Below, one piece after another: positions 30,372 to 41,879 of a DNA stretch of 64,000 nucleotides. The notes beneath the pieces are model-generated. The model searched no databases, was not told where the DNA came from, and saw only the letters and a program-made list of their open reading frames with translations. A program made the position numbers and the translations under genes. This DNA is from Sabellastarte sp. h YS-2021. Its lineage: Eukaryota > Annelida > Polychaeta > Sabellida > Sabellidae. Numbering within the stretch: the first letter of the stretch is position 1; each line of letters starts with the position of its first letter. The DNA is taken from NCBI GenBank assembly GCA_964017235.1, contig OZ024930.1, positions 29,392,614 through 29,456,613 of the forward strand, given 5' to 3'.

Positions 30372-33300
30372 CTACATTTCATTATTCATCTCTAGATGAT
30401 TTAATGTGACAGGAACCCACTGAGGGTTAACAACCAGATGATTTAAAATCTGCATATCTTGTGTGGACCCTGTCCATCTAGATAAGAGGTCAACTGTTAC
30501 ATTTCTTTTGCTAGGTATGTGAACATATTGCAAGTGAATGTTTTCTAAAGCAGCCAGATACCAAATGTTGCATGCACAACCCCCCAATAAGGTTTCTTGA
30601 GTATGACCTGCTAGCAAGACAGAAACAACTGCTTCATTATCACATTGAACCAGGATTTTGTAGCCCGACCAGACATTTTTGAAAAGCTTGGTTGCCACCA
30701 GGATGTTAATCATTTCCAAGTGGACTATTCCCATGGCCATGTAGACCAAAGGAATTGGGAGGTGATAAATCAAATTTTTCCAACAACCACCCATACCTGT
30801 AAGAGAAGCATCAAGTTGGACCACAAAATCAGCATTTTTGTGATCATATATTGATACACCATTGTATTGTTCCAAAAATTTCTTGAACCATGCCAAGTCA
30901 CATTTGCAATCATTTGTAATGACTATTCTATTGGGGTTATTGGCATTTCTAAGCATTTCTAACAGATGGTTAAAATAATGTGCTGGCTTTGCACACTTAT
31001 GAATATAGAGTAACAATCCGGGCAATAATTGGAGTCGCTGCTTTGTGCAAGTTTTCTTGTTGGACTATTTGCTGCACTTGGGTTAGTTTATCAGGAGGAA
31101 TGGAAACAGTACCCGACACCGTATCGACTATCAACTGTTTTTGGAAAGACTGATGTGCAATGGACGGCATGCCATACCCCAGAAAATCATCAATATAGTT
31201 GATTACACACAGTAGTTTTTAATACCTCATTTTAACATTTTTAGTTTATGTGGGGGATTTGCTGCAGAAACAGTTGCACTGCATGAACATTTGTGGGATA
31301 AACAAACCACAGTGTTTATCACACACAAAGAACTCTGTGCTGTTTCTTGTGACAGGAGTGTGTAAAACAATAAAATCACAGTTTTAAATTTGAATTTAAA
31401 ATATATAAAATCTATATATTTTTATGAAAATTATATGTATGTAAAGCTTGTCTTTTCTTCTTTCTGATGGTATAATTTCAACAATAAAATTTTTTTAGAA
31501 GCAAGTACAGTTATCAACATTCCATTCCTTGATGCTGTTTCTTTGTTTTCTTATTTTTATCAATTTTGGAGTGTTAGACACCTTTTCCATGGAATGATGT
31601 ACAAATTGTGTGATTTTATATGGCCCTATAATTGGTACCAGTATATTCCACAGATAATAAGCTTTAAATAGATTTGACTCATTTCCTAATAATCTTTTGT
31701 TTTGTTGTACAAAATACAGTTTTAAAACAGTGTACTTTGACTCTCCATAGGAGTTTTTTTACACAAATCTGTGTAGTTTCATTGTCAGTTGTGATAATCA
31801 GAATATTATTTAGTTTGGACCACTGTTTAATACATCTAAAAAATGTATTCATTAGAATATCACAACAGTTTAAGTAACATGTGTAAAATATGTGGACAAA
31901 GGGCTCAAACATTTGCTCAAATAAGAAAAAAAAATGTTTAAAAACAATCAAGATTAAATTTACATCTTTTATGGAATTGATGTTGCAAACGAAAATGAAA
32001 ATTTGTTCCCAAAGAAAATTTTCTCAAAGTGTCTTACATTACGATGAAACATGCAACAGTGAAATCTGTTTTTAAAGGTAAAAAGGAAATGGCAGACAAA
32101 GTCACAAAAATATTCCAACCTCATAGAAGACTTGGATGTAAGGTCTGTCAAATTTATAATGAACAGAAAAAGCCTGGAAGAAAAACAACTTTGACAAACC
32201 ACTTAAAATGAAAGTGATACGAAAGTTTTGACAATATGTCACTTTTCGATAGTTTTTCATGTACATTTATAAGTTTTAATATTTTTAAAGATTTCTTTTT
32301 TCTGTTCTATTATGTTGAAATAAAAATGATTATTAATAAAAACATATAAATGCTTAAAGTTTTGAATGCACAGAATTAAATTTTAAAAGATTGTACAATG
32401 TACTTGTGCTTTGAGCATGTGTCAGTATGCACAAAAATGTTCAAAAGTACGAAAATATACAGAATTCACTTGGAAAAAGTTGTCAGTAAACAAAAGAGTA
32501 TCTACACAAGATTTATACTGTTGGAAAGCCCAGAATCTGCAGATTTTCATGTTATAAAAATCATTATGAGAAAAAAATCACAAGCATTTTAAAATATATA
32601 GAAAACTTTGAAAGGTTTTACAAAATATCAGTACATTTTCTGAGTTTGTTTATTCTAATGGGACCATTGGAATGTATGAAAAAAAAAACAATTTTAAAGT
32701 ACATAACAAAACAAAAATTATACCATCATAAGCATGAGATATTGTTCATGACATGTTATTTGTTTTGCAATTTATTAATCTTAAGAATTTTTAATTTAAG
32801 ATTTAAAAAAGAAGACTAAACTTTACTGCACTCTTCTGCCGCATAAAACCCACACATGATTTTTCTGCAGTAAACACAACTGAAGCTGTGCAGGACTGAG
32901 AGCTGTTTATAGAACACTGGTTTGTTTAACAAACTAAAGAGTCTGAGTGAAAACTACTGTGTACATAGTAACCCTGACAACGCATTGTGTAGCGGAGAGT
33001 GTTACTGGTACGCTGAAAAAATTGGCTGCCATCACGACAGCCAAATGGAAGTCTTTGATGAATATAAGCTCCATGCCACTGAAGATCCAACAAATCATAA
33101 TGAAACGGGTCAACGTTTAAGTGTCGAAAGGCCAGACTCACATCCACTTTGTAAATGTGAGCTCCTTTGCCAAGTTTTTCAACTTATCTGTGAGATTATC
33201 AATAGTAGGGAAGTCAGTTTGAATTCTTAACCCATGTAAGCATTTTTTTCAATAACGTCATTAACTGAAACCCCTTTTGGTCAACTTAGGTCAATAATCA

Positions 33301-33760
33301 CCCTTCTATGAGAGTTGGGTTTGGGTCGGGTCATCATGGGTGAAACGTGGCAGTTCTGTATAGGATTTATCTTAAATGGTCCAGCAATCATCCCTTTGCT
33401 AGATTCCTCCTGTATATATGTGTTTATGTCATGGGGAATTCTATTGCAGATTTGTGATTCAAACTGTCATGTCTAGGGGGGCACTTCCTATTAAAACTGA
33501 GAGGAAAGCCATATTCTAATAATTCAATTAACTATCCCAATAATCACTGAAAATGGTCTTCCATTTGGGGATATTTAACTCTGACACCACTGGGATGCGT
33601 GCTTGCAAGAAATTTGGTTTCCCATGTTTTTTAACTTCTGAATGTAACTGTAGTAATGACATGTTGTCATTTGAGTTAGAATGTGAAACAGTTGAAACCA
33701 TGGGGTCAGACAATGGTATGAAACCAAATTTCATGTGCGACTGCTGTTTACACCCGTCCA
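30372..33760 (-). pseudogene. RT and RNase H of the minus-strand DIRS-like element
   Basis: RT N-terminus 33760-33528 (FLQARIPVVSELNIPKWK), palm block 33147-32926 (DVSLAFRHLNVDPFHYDLLD, QRLPFGCRDGSQFFQR), then an inserted transposon, then the catalytic YIDDFLGYG at 31197 downward (YIDD codons 31197-31186). RNase H 31025-30372 is open for 217 codons, with VVQLDASLTGMGG, HLEMINILVA and QCDNEAVVSVL. If the insertion were absent, RCQGYYV would run directly into INYIDD. Confidence 0.85.
31208..32961. mobile_element. TIR DNA transposon inserted in the DIRS RT (TACA duplication)
   Basis: Exact 12-bp inverted ends CACAGTAGTTTT / AAAACTACTGTG, flanked by TACA at 31204-31207 and 32962-32965. Deleting the element and one TACA restores an uninterrupted RT frame across the catalytic region, which fixes the boundaries. 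CAC ends and a 4-bp duplication are as in Chapaev-type CMC transposons (inference). The interior is very AT-rich. A 60-codon frame at 32029-32211 has CKVCQIYNEQKKPGRKT (two Cys and basic residues), but I cannot identify a transposase. Confidence 0.85.
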
Positions 33761-33969
33761 AAATTTGGCAATCAATGATATTCTCTATGTCTCGAGTATT
33801 TTTGTTGCTTAAAAAGAGTGTAAGAAAGTACTGTTGTCTGAAGCATTAATACCGAATATATGTACAACAGTACTATCACCTCACTTAACTGCATCTGGGG
33901 GATATGTATTATTATTTTCCACACCATGTTTGGTGGTTTCATCCATCTTTCCTCGAATATTTTTCAAAG

Positions 33970-35825
33970 TATCCATTTCTTGTACTTACAAACTTTTATC
34001 CACAGATGCATCAAGTACCTTGCATTGCAAATCATGTTTGTTCTCCTTACCAGTAACCATGTTACTGGAATGGTGCGAAACATGCATATGTTTGTCTATA
34101 CTAGCGGCATCAGGGACTAACCATCTTATATTCACCTTGTTAATATTTTGACCTTTCACAACACTGGCATATGGTTTTCCACTCATAACCGATGCTGTTC
34201 TGTATGCACGTAAGGCCTGGTCCAGGGGGGCACACTAACAAACTCTGGACCTCCTTTATCCGACAGTCGGTATTGTAAATTGTTCTGGTGTTATAGCTTT
34301 TGCAGGGGGCCACGGTGGCAGAGTGGTAACACTCTCGCCTCCCACCTCTGAGGCCGGGGTTCGATCCCCGTCATGGCCTGAAGTGGGAAAGCTGGTAGTT
34401 GTTTGCCATTGGTTGGCAGTTTACAGTACAGAACCCTAACGAACTGTATGTACTGGTTTCCTCTGCCCTTCCAACTACCCGTCGTGATATGACCTGTACA
34501 GTGTTGAAAGCGACGTAGAACCCCAAATAGATAAATAAATATAGCTTTTGCATAATTGCAAAACACTTGTGTCTTTCTTTGCAACTTGTGTTTTGTGGCT
34601 ATGTATTTCCAGCAATTTTGTATGAACTTTTATAGGAGCATTTGCTACATTGCTGCTCACTTCTCTGAGTGAACAGCATTTTAGCCATTTTGAAAAAAAA
34701 TTCAGAACCATGGCTTACACCCACCCTCCACCCCACCCCCTTCTTGTCTACCCCAACTTTTTGTACTTGGCACATGTTTCTGGGCATGAGCCCTTCTTAT
34801 CCCATCTATATGACTAACATCTCCCCATGTTACAGTTCCCCTCTCCAGTTCACAGCAAAGAAAAATCGGCATGAGCTGCCTTAGCATTCTGCCAACTGAA
34901 GTCGGTGGCATCCTCCATAAGGTCTGCCATGTAAGATATCATATGTTCATGCTTTTTGGTATCTCTCTCGTCTACTACATTGTGACAGAACCCTTGCACC
35001 AACTGTGTCAAAGAAAGTTGATCGTAAGTTAATGTAGTTCTGATAATTCCCCCCAGGATGGCTTCATGTGGCCAAGCCACTTTGTTTTAACTATAACATC
35101 CATGGGCCCTCCACATTTAGATTTAATTTTTCCATTATTGGCCACACCTGAGGAATCTTGAAGTTCTTCAGTTTGCCTAAGTCTATTGTCAAATTAATTT
35201 TGCACTGCACCTGGAGATCTTAATGTAAACAAACTTGGAAAAACATGAATGCTTTCAACTTCACTGTCACTACTTTCAGAACTTAATACTGTGTTTTTAC
35301 CAACTTTCTTACTATGAAATGTACAAGGACTGACAGTACTTAACTTAGACTGATCTTTGATCTTCCTTGCTCCTTCCTGTTCTGCTGACTGGACTGCTGC
35401 ACTTTATCTTCAACCACATCAAGCCTTTCGTTCACCCTCCTTAGCTCCTTCAGTATCTGTAGTTGTACCTGGTTTATTGTGTCATCTTCTGAACTGGAAT
35501 CTGAGGTCAACTGACCCTTTGGTGTCCATTTGCCAGCTTTGCTATGACTACTGCTACCAGCTTGATTACTGAGATCATTATGGTAATTGTCTGTTTTACT
35601 TTTCTGTTCCTGTACATATTTGTACTTTTTTCCTGTTGGGGGTAGATGTCTTTCCTGAAATTTAGAATATGTTTTTGTTTCCCATAATAAACTGTTCAGC
35701 ACACAGAAAAATATAAAAAGCAACATAACCCACAGGCGTCTGTACTGACAAAAACAAGCTTGATCTTGAAATAGAGGAACAGAGATTTCAAATTTACGCT
35801 TCTCAAACCCAAATGCCCCCCACAA
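33970..35825 (-). pseudogene. Gag-like region of the minus-strand DIRS-like element
   Basis: An acidic/coiled region at about 35340-35600 (DSSSEDDTINQVQLQILKEL, then RRVNERLDVVEDKVQQ) and a capsid-like block at 34850-35080 (LTYDQLSLTQLVQGF, then MADLMEDATDFSWQNAKAAH) that continues in another frame as CELERGTVTWGD. A family A SINE interrupts it. Frames are shifted near 34860. Confidence 0.65.
34305..34539 (+). repeat. tRNA-derived SINE, family A, in the DIRS gag
   Basis: Full-length copy: GGGGCCACGGTGGCAGAGTG, B box GGTTCGATCCCC, tail AAATAGATAAATAAA. A perfect 13-bp duplication TATAGCTTTTGCA flanks it at 34292-34304 and 34540-34552. Orientation is opposite to the host element. Confidence 0.92.
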
Positions 35826-36150
35826 GATATAAGGTTAGATTGTCCCTCTCTCGCAAGGTGTTCATGCATGAAGTTGTCAGTACAAATGCTGTTTGCAGGT
35901 GCAAACACACAGATTTCAAATCAATTCTTAATGTTGAATTTATATCCTGCTAACTTCCACAACTCTGCTGAAGAAGTCAAACACACTAAAAGTGGTGACT
36001 TTTCCCCCAAAATGGAAAATGAATCTCTGACCAGTAAAAGTAAGGTAATTCTTTTTCCCTTATAGTTTATATTTTGTCTCTGATATTCTAGATAATCAGG
36101 GAGAAATTTTAAGCCGAAAAGAGCTTGAGCAAAACTATTCACTTAAAACA

Positions 36151-36880
36151 AACTTTCTTGAATATTTTCAAGTTAAGGCAATCATTGGGGATTTTCTAAA
36201 AAAGTATGACACATTTGAACATAATGTTGTGTATATAATCTTGTTTGTTACTGTTTTGTAAAAGATTAGATGGGACAGTTGCACTGCTACATCAACTATA
36301 ATTATAACTACTAAAAACTAATACTGCTGTAAGTTTATTCTCCCTTCCTGTCAGAGGCAGTGTTTTTGTATTAACAAAAATCATTTAAAATCTTTGTAGG
36401 CATGACCTCTAGCGAGGCTCACGCTTTAAGATAGATATAGTATAGTATTTATAAATTATTGATATATATAACATATAGAAAAAAATAAAAGTCAATAATA
36501 TCAGAATCAATGTTATAATATTAAAGCTGTCAGCAATGTATTTTATTATGAACTTGTAATGAAAAGAGAGTGGAAGAAGTACACTCAGATACTTATGTAA
36601 TTACCACCCCCAAAATACTTCCATAATAGATTGTAAATATATATTTACGCATGATTCAAACTGATTTAATGCTTTTAAGTAATATTTGAAAATTATATTA
36701 GTCATATACTACATATTTATTATTAGACAAAATTTCTTAAACATATCAAATATCAGTAATATAACAATCTAAATTCAATACACCATGTTACTTTATATTT
36801 CAATATTTCTCTAAAAATTTCGTTGGTAAGTATTTTTTAAAGGCAAGAAATGAAAGACAATTTCTAGCAACCACATCTAA
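36151..36880. other. AT-rich DNA and probable 3' UTR of the minus LINE
   Basis: No coding structure. The part near 36400-36880 may be the 3' untranslated tail of the LINE whose ORF ends at 36887. A clear 3' boundary was not found. Confidence 0.4.
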
Positions 36881-36886
36881 GTTGTT

Positions 36887-37639
36887 TCACATTTTCACAC
36901 CATATATGGATAAACACCTTGATTTTAATACTGTTCTTGAGTATGTTACATAAAATTTATTTAACTCTCTAGTGTTATAGTCTTTACCATAGTTTATTTC
37001 AAACAATATCTGTATATTAGTAGGTAAGGATTTTTGTTTTACTTTGTACATCAATTGAAGAATTTTATAATCAACTTTATCTCTGAATTTAAGAATTTTA
37101 AGTTTTTTAAATACATTTGTTGTATGGCTATTTCTGCTAAATTTACATACCATTCTTATACACATTTTTTGATAAATATTAATTTTGGATACAATCGTTT
37201 TACCTGCTAAACCCCATACTTCTGAACAATAATTTAAGTAAGGTTCAATCATTGTATTATATAAACTTAACAATGCCTCTTTATTCAAGTAGCTTTTTAC
37301 TTTATACATTACACATAGGCTTTTCGCAAGTTTTTTACTAACATACAAAACATGTTCCTTCCAATTTAGTTTATCATCTATCACCACACCTAAAAATTTT
37401 GTTGTGTGTACTTGATCTATCTTATAATTGTTGATAGTAACTTCTATATCATTTGGTACTGTACGATTTGAGAAAACCATAAAGTTTGTTTTAGCCACAT
37501 TGAGAGACAACTTGTCAATAGCAAACCAATTATTAAGATTGCTCAATTCCATAGATACAGTTTTACATATTGAATGAAAATCATCACCACTAAAAGAAAG
37601 GTTAGTGTCATCTGCAAATAGAACAAATTTTAATAACAA
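36887..37639 (-). pseudogene. LINE reverse transcriptase, catalytic C-terminal half
   Basis: 250 open codons starting next to the catalytic FADDTN box, then LNNWFAIDKLSLNVAKTNFM, TTKFLGVVIDDKLNWKEHV and the thumb and Cys-poor C-terminal region. Follows the frameshifted segment 37640-37930. Confidence 0.85.
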
Positions 37640-37933
37640 AGAAGAGTTACATTAATCATTTATATATAATATGAACAGTTTGGGACCCAGAACCTTGTGG
37701 AACCCCACATATGACGTCAGTACACTCTGAGTTAATGCCATTTATACTAACATATTGCTTTCTATTTTCTAAATAAGATTCTAATCATTTGTATGCTATA
37801 CCTCTTATGCCATAAATTGTAATTTTTTAATAAGATGGAATGATCAATTGGATCAAAGGCTTTTATAAAATCTCTGAATATACCTATACTTACTTTCTTA
37901 TTATCAATGCTTGAGGATAATTTTTCCAAAAAG

Positions 37934-38764
37934 TCAATTCAAGCCAATGATGTTGACATATTGTTTCGAAAAACAATATTGAGAATCACTTAGAATATTG
38001 TGTTTTCCTATAAAAGCACTTAATCTGTTATCAAATAATTTTTCCAGAATTTTTAAAAATTGGGGAAGAAGTGAAACTGGACGATAATTATTAAATGTAA
38101 AATCATCACCTGACTTAAATAAAGGTATAACCCTAGCAATTTTCATTTTATCAGGAAATATACCGGTTTGGAATGACAAATTACATATGTACAAAAAAGG
38201 TTGTAAAACAGAACTGAATGTAGACTTAATAATCAACATATTGATATTGTCACAGTCAGATGATGCTTTATTTTTACATGATCTAACAATATTTATTAAC
38301 TGCTTTTCAGTAATACACGACAGAAACATACTGTTTACATTTTTATTTAACATGCTGTCATATATGTTAAGACTTCTGTCAGGCGGTTCAATTTTTTTAG
38401 CTAAATTTGGACCAATGTTGGTAAAAAAATTGTTAAAACCTGTTGCAATATCTTTCAAACCCATTATTTCATGACCATTATCCATAAATTTACCAGGAAA
38501 ATTGCGACAGTTTCTCTTTTTATCAATGATATTCTTTAAAACCTTCCATGTTTCTTTTGTATTATTTTTGTGTTTTAACAATAAGCCATGGTAGAACCGT
38601 TTTTCCTCACATCTAAGTATATTTGTAAGTTTGTTTTTATATTGTTTATACACCAACAATTTCCTTTTACTTCTTGACTTCAGATAATCTCTGTATAATT
38701 TATTTTTCTTTTTACAGGCATTGGCTAAACCATTAGTAAACCAAGGTTTATTAGATTCTTGCAC
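37934..38764 (-). pseudogene. LINE reverse transcriptase, N-terminal half
   Basis: 276 open codons with NKPWFTNGLANACKKKNKLY (LINE linker), KASSDCDNINMLIIK, IFPDKMKIARVIPLFKSGDD and YRPVSLLPQFLKILEK (RT motifs 1-2). It leaves frame near 37970, before motif A (DFIKAFDPIDH, about 37860) and B (the VPQG region is degenerate). Confidence 0.82.
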
Positions 38765-38949
38765 CTTATTTTTTTGTTTTTAAGTGGGCAACACCGATGA
38801 AACGTTTCAGTATATTTCTTGACAAAATAATCATAAGCAGAATTTGCATTGTTACTTTGGTATACTCCTGACCAGTCAACAGTAGCTAAGGCTTGATTTA
38901 AAGCCACAAGGTTACCTTCATTGATAACTCTTTTAAATACATATCTTTC

Positions 38950-39813
38950 TTACATATTTTTTGTAATCTTTTGTTGTGATATTACAAAAATAGGCAGATG
39001 GTCTGTTACCTCATTAATAAGTACACCACTAGTTATTTTATCAAATAGATTATTGGAAAAAATGTTATCAATAGTTGTTGCTGAAAATTCTGTAATTCTG
39101 GTAGGTTTATTTATTAAAGCATAAAAAGCAAAATTGTACATTACATCAATAAAACTCTGTGAATGAATATGCCTTTCTGAATTTAATACGTTAATATTGA
39201 TATCTCCACAAATATATACTGATTTTTTCTTTGTCAACGTCTGTAAAATTTCTGTTAGCTTACAGTTAAAACTATCTACTTTAGTACCAGGTGCTCTATA
39301 CATACAACACACATAAATAGACATATTACTTTCAACACAAAGTTTTACAGTACAGCATTCAAATTCATCCTCAAAAGAAAAACAGAATGACTTGACTATT
39401 TTAAACTCAATAGATTTGTGAACATATATTGAACATCCTCCACCAATCTTATTATTCCTAAGTATATGAGTTACCTCATATCCATTCAAGTTGTACAAAT
39501 CAACCGTTCTGCTGTCTAACCAATTTTCTGAAATGGCAATAATATCAAACTTTATTGGCAAGCTATTAATACAATGTTCTATACTATTAAGATTCTTCTT
39601 TAGACTACGTGCATTGAAATGAATTAATGAAAGGCCTTTATCCTTATTGTACTTAAGATTATTTTCTGTGTAGTACTTACAGTTTGTATTTATTGCATTA
39701 AAAAAATTTGTATCAGGATCTACGTCAAGATCAAAGTTTACTTCACTTGATGGATTGATAGGATCTTCCCTCACATTGTCAAAGTATCTACATTTAGTCA
39801 ATAACTCACACAT
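38950..39813 (-). CDS. LINE APE endonuclease domain (open frame)
   Basis: 287 codons. Endonuclease/exonuclease/phosphatase motifs: N in HFNARS, E in SENWLD, a GGGCSIYVHKS strand, CGDININV, then TTIDNIF and the catalytic SDH-like TDHLPIF. It would nick target DNA for target-primed reverse transcription. The start used is an internal ATG; the frame is preceded by the finger region after a stop near 39820. Confidence 0.8.
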   Translation of the reverse strand: MCELLTKCRYFDNVREDPINPSSEVNFDLDVDPDTNFFNAINTNCKYYTENNLKYNKDKGLSLIHFNARSLKKNLNSIEHCINSLPIKFDIIAISENWLDSRTVDLYNLNGYEVTHILRNNKIGGGCSIYVHKSIEFKIVKSFCFSFEDEFECCTVKLCVESNMSIYVCCMYRAPGTKVDSFNCKLTEILQTLTKKKSVYICGDININVLNSERHIHSQSFIDVMYNFAFYALINKPTRITEFSATTIDNIFSNNLFDKITSGVLINEVTDHLPIFVISQQKITKNM

Positions 39814-40279
39814 GGAATGATTTCAATTATCCAACTCTTCTCCACATTCAAAGGAAAGTGCGTCTTCTCTGAGATTACAAAAAGGAAAACACTTTTTACA
39901 ATTTATATATGTCCAATAACACTTATCATTTTAAACCAGTCGCACGAAGGTTTCCACATTTAGCATGTATCCACTTGTTGCATAAACAACATTCAATCGC
40001 ATTATCCAATACATTTTTATTACATATACCACAAGGGAATTCAGGCCCTGAATGTTCATTGGTAACATAATGTGACATAAAGTTAGTAATGGTCAAATAA
40101 CTATAACAGTTATTCACTAGTAATAATTACACCAATGACATATAAATATCTTAATTATCAAACATGCAACAAGATGATTGTTTTTTTTTTCATTGTTTTC
40201 ATTATTGTCTCACGCTTTTAGATAATTGTTTTTTTTCTCATTGTTTCATTTTTGGTCTCTGACTTTCATGAATTGTGAC

Positions 40280-40365
40280 GTAGCATGATGAGTACCGGTG
40301 TCATCACTGAAGTTAAGCAACTATGGGCTAGGTTAGTACTTTGAAGGGTGACTGTCTCAGCTCTA
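40280..40365 (+). repeat. 5S rRNA-like sequence (pseudogene or SINE3-type head)
   Basis: AAGTTAAGCAACTATGGGC, then GGTTAGTACTTTGAAGGGTG and ACTG, match the box A (GAAGCTAAGC) and box C (GGTTAGTACTTGGATGGGAG) part of 5S rRNA genes at the right spacing. The 5' third is weak. It is too diverged to be functional. Downstream sequence to about 40440 may be the body of a 5S-derived SINE. Confidence 0.6.
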
Positions 40366-40380
40366 GGCCAGGTATGGGAT

Positions 40381-41601
40381 GTATATGTCTCAGAATTAGT
40401 GTTTGTCACCAGACATTCATAAAATCCAGTGCACTGCTCATGCGTCTAATGGCTTTGCAGTTCATATAGGCAAAAGACATTTTAGCCTTGTTTCTTTTCC
40501 ACTGTTAGTTTGGCTGCCATCACTTCTGCCTTGAATGGCTAGGTGTATGACTGAAAATATACCCTTTTATTTTTTCTATAGTTTGCTTTATGCCATGTAG
40601 AGGCATATTTGTGCCAAGTTAAACCACTAAAGAAAAACCAAAAGTGTTACATATAGTGATGCATGTGTGAGTTCTCAAGTTCATATATATTTTCAAGTAG
40701 AGAATTAGTTGGCGAATTAAATTTCAATATCTGCCAGGTCTTCTTTTAGTTTATTACAACATTAACAACAAAGGTATAAAGTTTTTTGTAACATGCTGGA
40801 GCTGGAGGTTTACAAATAAGTTTCAACATCATTTTGACACATGACCTTATGTTCTCTTTATATCTACTTCATGGTGTTTCTGAGCTTTTTCTACTTTTGA
40901 TGCACTGTAGGTGCTGCTTTTTATATTAAGTATAAGGAATTTCAGAGATAACTCAGTCATAACAGCCTCCAGAATGTCAGAGGAAATAGTGCTCACATGA
41001 ACTATGTTGTAGACAAATTTAGAGATTTCCAAGTAAGTTGTTTCATGTGGCCTAAGATCTCTAAAACCTGTTTCCTGTGAACCATAGTTGTACTATAATA
41101 AGCATGACATATCTTAACGGTCGTGTATTTTCACTGGCTATACTGTATTTAAACCCACACTGGAAACTTGAGATATGTTTGAACGACAGAAATGCACAGA
41201 AATCTCATAACATAACACACACACTGAACAAACTTGATGCAATAGTAGATATTACATATAAACTCATATTTATATTTATCTGCTTCTTGCTGTGCATCTG
41301 GATTCCTATAATTTAAACATGTTCTTTTGAGCCTTTTTAAATATTGTATCTCAGACAGTATGATTAATTATATAATTAAAAATAAAACTCACTTAATGTT
41401 TCCTCTATGTTATTGTCACAAAGATGAATTCAAAACACAGTAACTAAAAGAGGAAGTACAGATGATCAGCCCCAAATCTTTTACAGCTTTAAGAAGGAGT
41501 GTAAACCACCAACTTCAATGATTTGGTGCTATGCTCATCAGATTCTATTAACTTCTGCAATATTGTTGCTGAATTTGGTCTATTGCAAAATTATTTCACA
41601 G
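40381..41601. other. Unannotated stretch before the dead SABATH exon
   Basis: Apart from the possible 5S-SINE body at its start, no coding or repeat structure was recognised. The short frame 41077-41316 has no recognisable domain. Confidence 0.45.
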
Positions 41602-41737
41602 ACCATGTTTTCTGAGTGATGGAATGTGGTGTAAACTGTCAAGAAATCCTGAACACATAAAATGGTTTGAAGAGTAGGCAGCAAAACACTGAGAAAGAAT
41701 ACTTCTGAAAGAGCTACACAGTTAAAAACTAGAAGCA
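41602..41737 (+). pseudogene. Degraded exon of a second SABATH methyltransferase
   Basis: After an acceptor-like tatttcacag, the frame reads PCFLSDGMWCKLSRNPEHIK, WFEE, stop, AAKH, stop, ERILLKE. It aligns along its length with the live exon at 22632-22762 (RPCCLKETLFHALSSNPEER ... FEVQAAKDWERILLKRA), with the same phase at the acceptor. The two stops sit where a Gln (TAG for CAG) and a Trp (TGA for TGG) are expected. No donor remains. The other exons were not found; an L2-like LINE starts 150 bases downstream. Confidence 0.75.
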
Positions 41738-41879
41738 GAGTATATATAATTCAAACTTCAAGCAATTTTGTTTTCATAGACTATATATTGACTGGCTTTG
41801 TTCCCATTCAGGGAGCCCATTTCAACTCAAAATGTCAATTATGAATAAAACATATCTGTGGAAGCTTAGCTGAAAGGTA

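Larger units (their letters stand above)
30160..36150 (-). mobile_element. DIRS-like tyrosine-recombinase retrotransposon, minus strand, interrupted
   Basis: Reading the minus strand: gag (about 35825-33970), RT (33760-31030), RNase H (31025-30372) and the start of a tyrosine recombinase (30365-30171), after which homology stops. A 1754-bp TIR transposon splits RT and a SINE splits gag. RT and RNase H resemble the plus-strand element at 46080-48480 (both have DxSL/RAFR and NPQW landmarks), so they are relatives. No split direct or inverted terminal repeats were identified. Several frames are broken, so it is dead. Confidence 0.8.
36887..40117 (-). mobile_element. CR1/jockey-group LINE with PHD-like finger, endonuclease and RT
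   Basis: Minus-strand order: Cys/His finger 40117-39926 (CGICNKNVLDNAIECCLCNK, then WIHAKCG; PHD-like C4HC3 spacing) and a second CKKC patch; APE-type endonuclease 39813-38950, open for 287 codons (LIHFNARSL, AISENWLDSR, CGDININV, DHLPIFV); linker; RT 38764-37934 (ARVIPLFKSGDD, NYRPVSLLPQF), then a frameshifted stretch, then FADDTNLSFSGDD and the C-terminal domain 37639-36887. Damage is limited to a few stops and frameshifts, near 38725, 37950 and 37650. It is the least decayed LINE here, yet dead. Confidence 0.88.

Noticed and set aside
32029-32211. PiggyBac-type C-terminal Cys domain
   Set aside because: Only one CxxC and basic residues; the target duplication is TACA, not TTAA.
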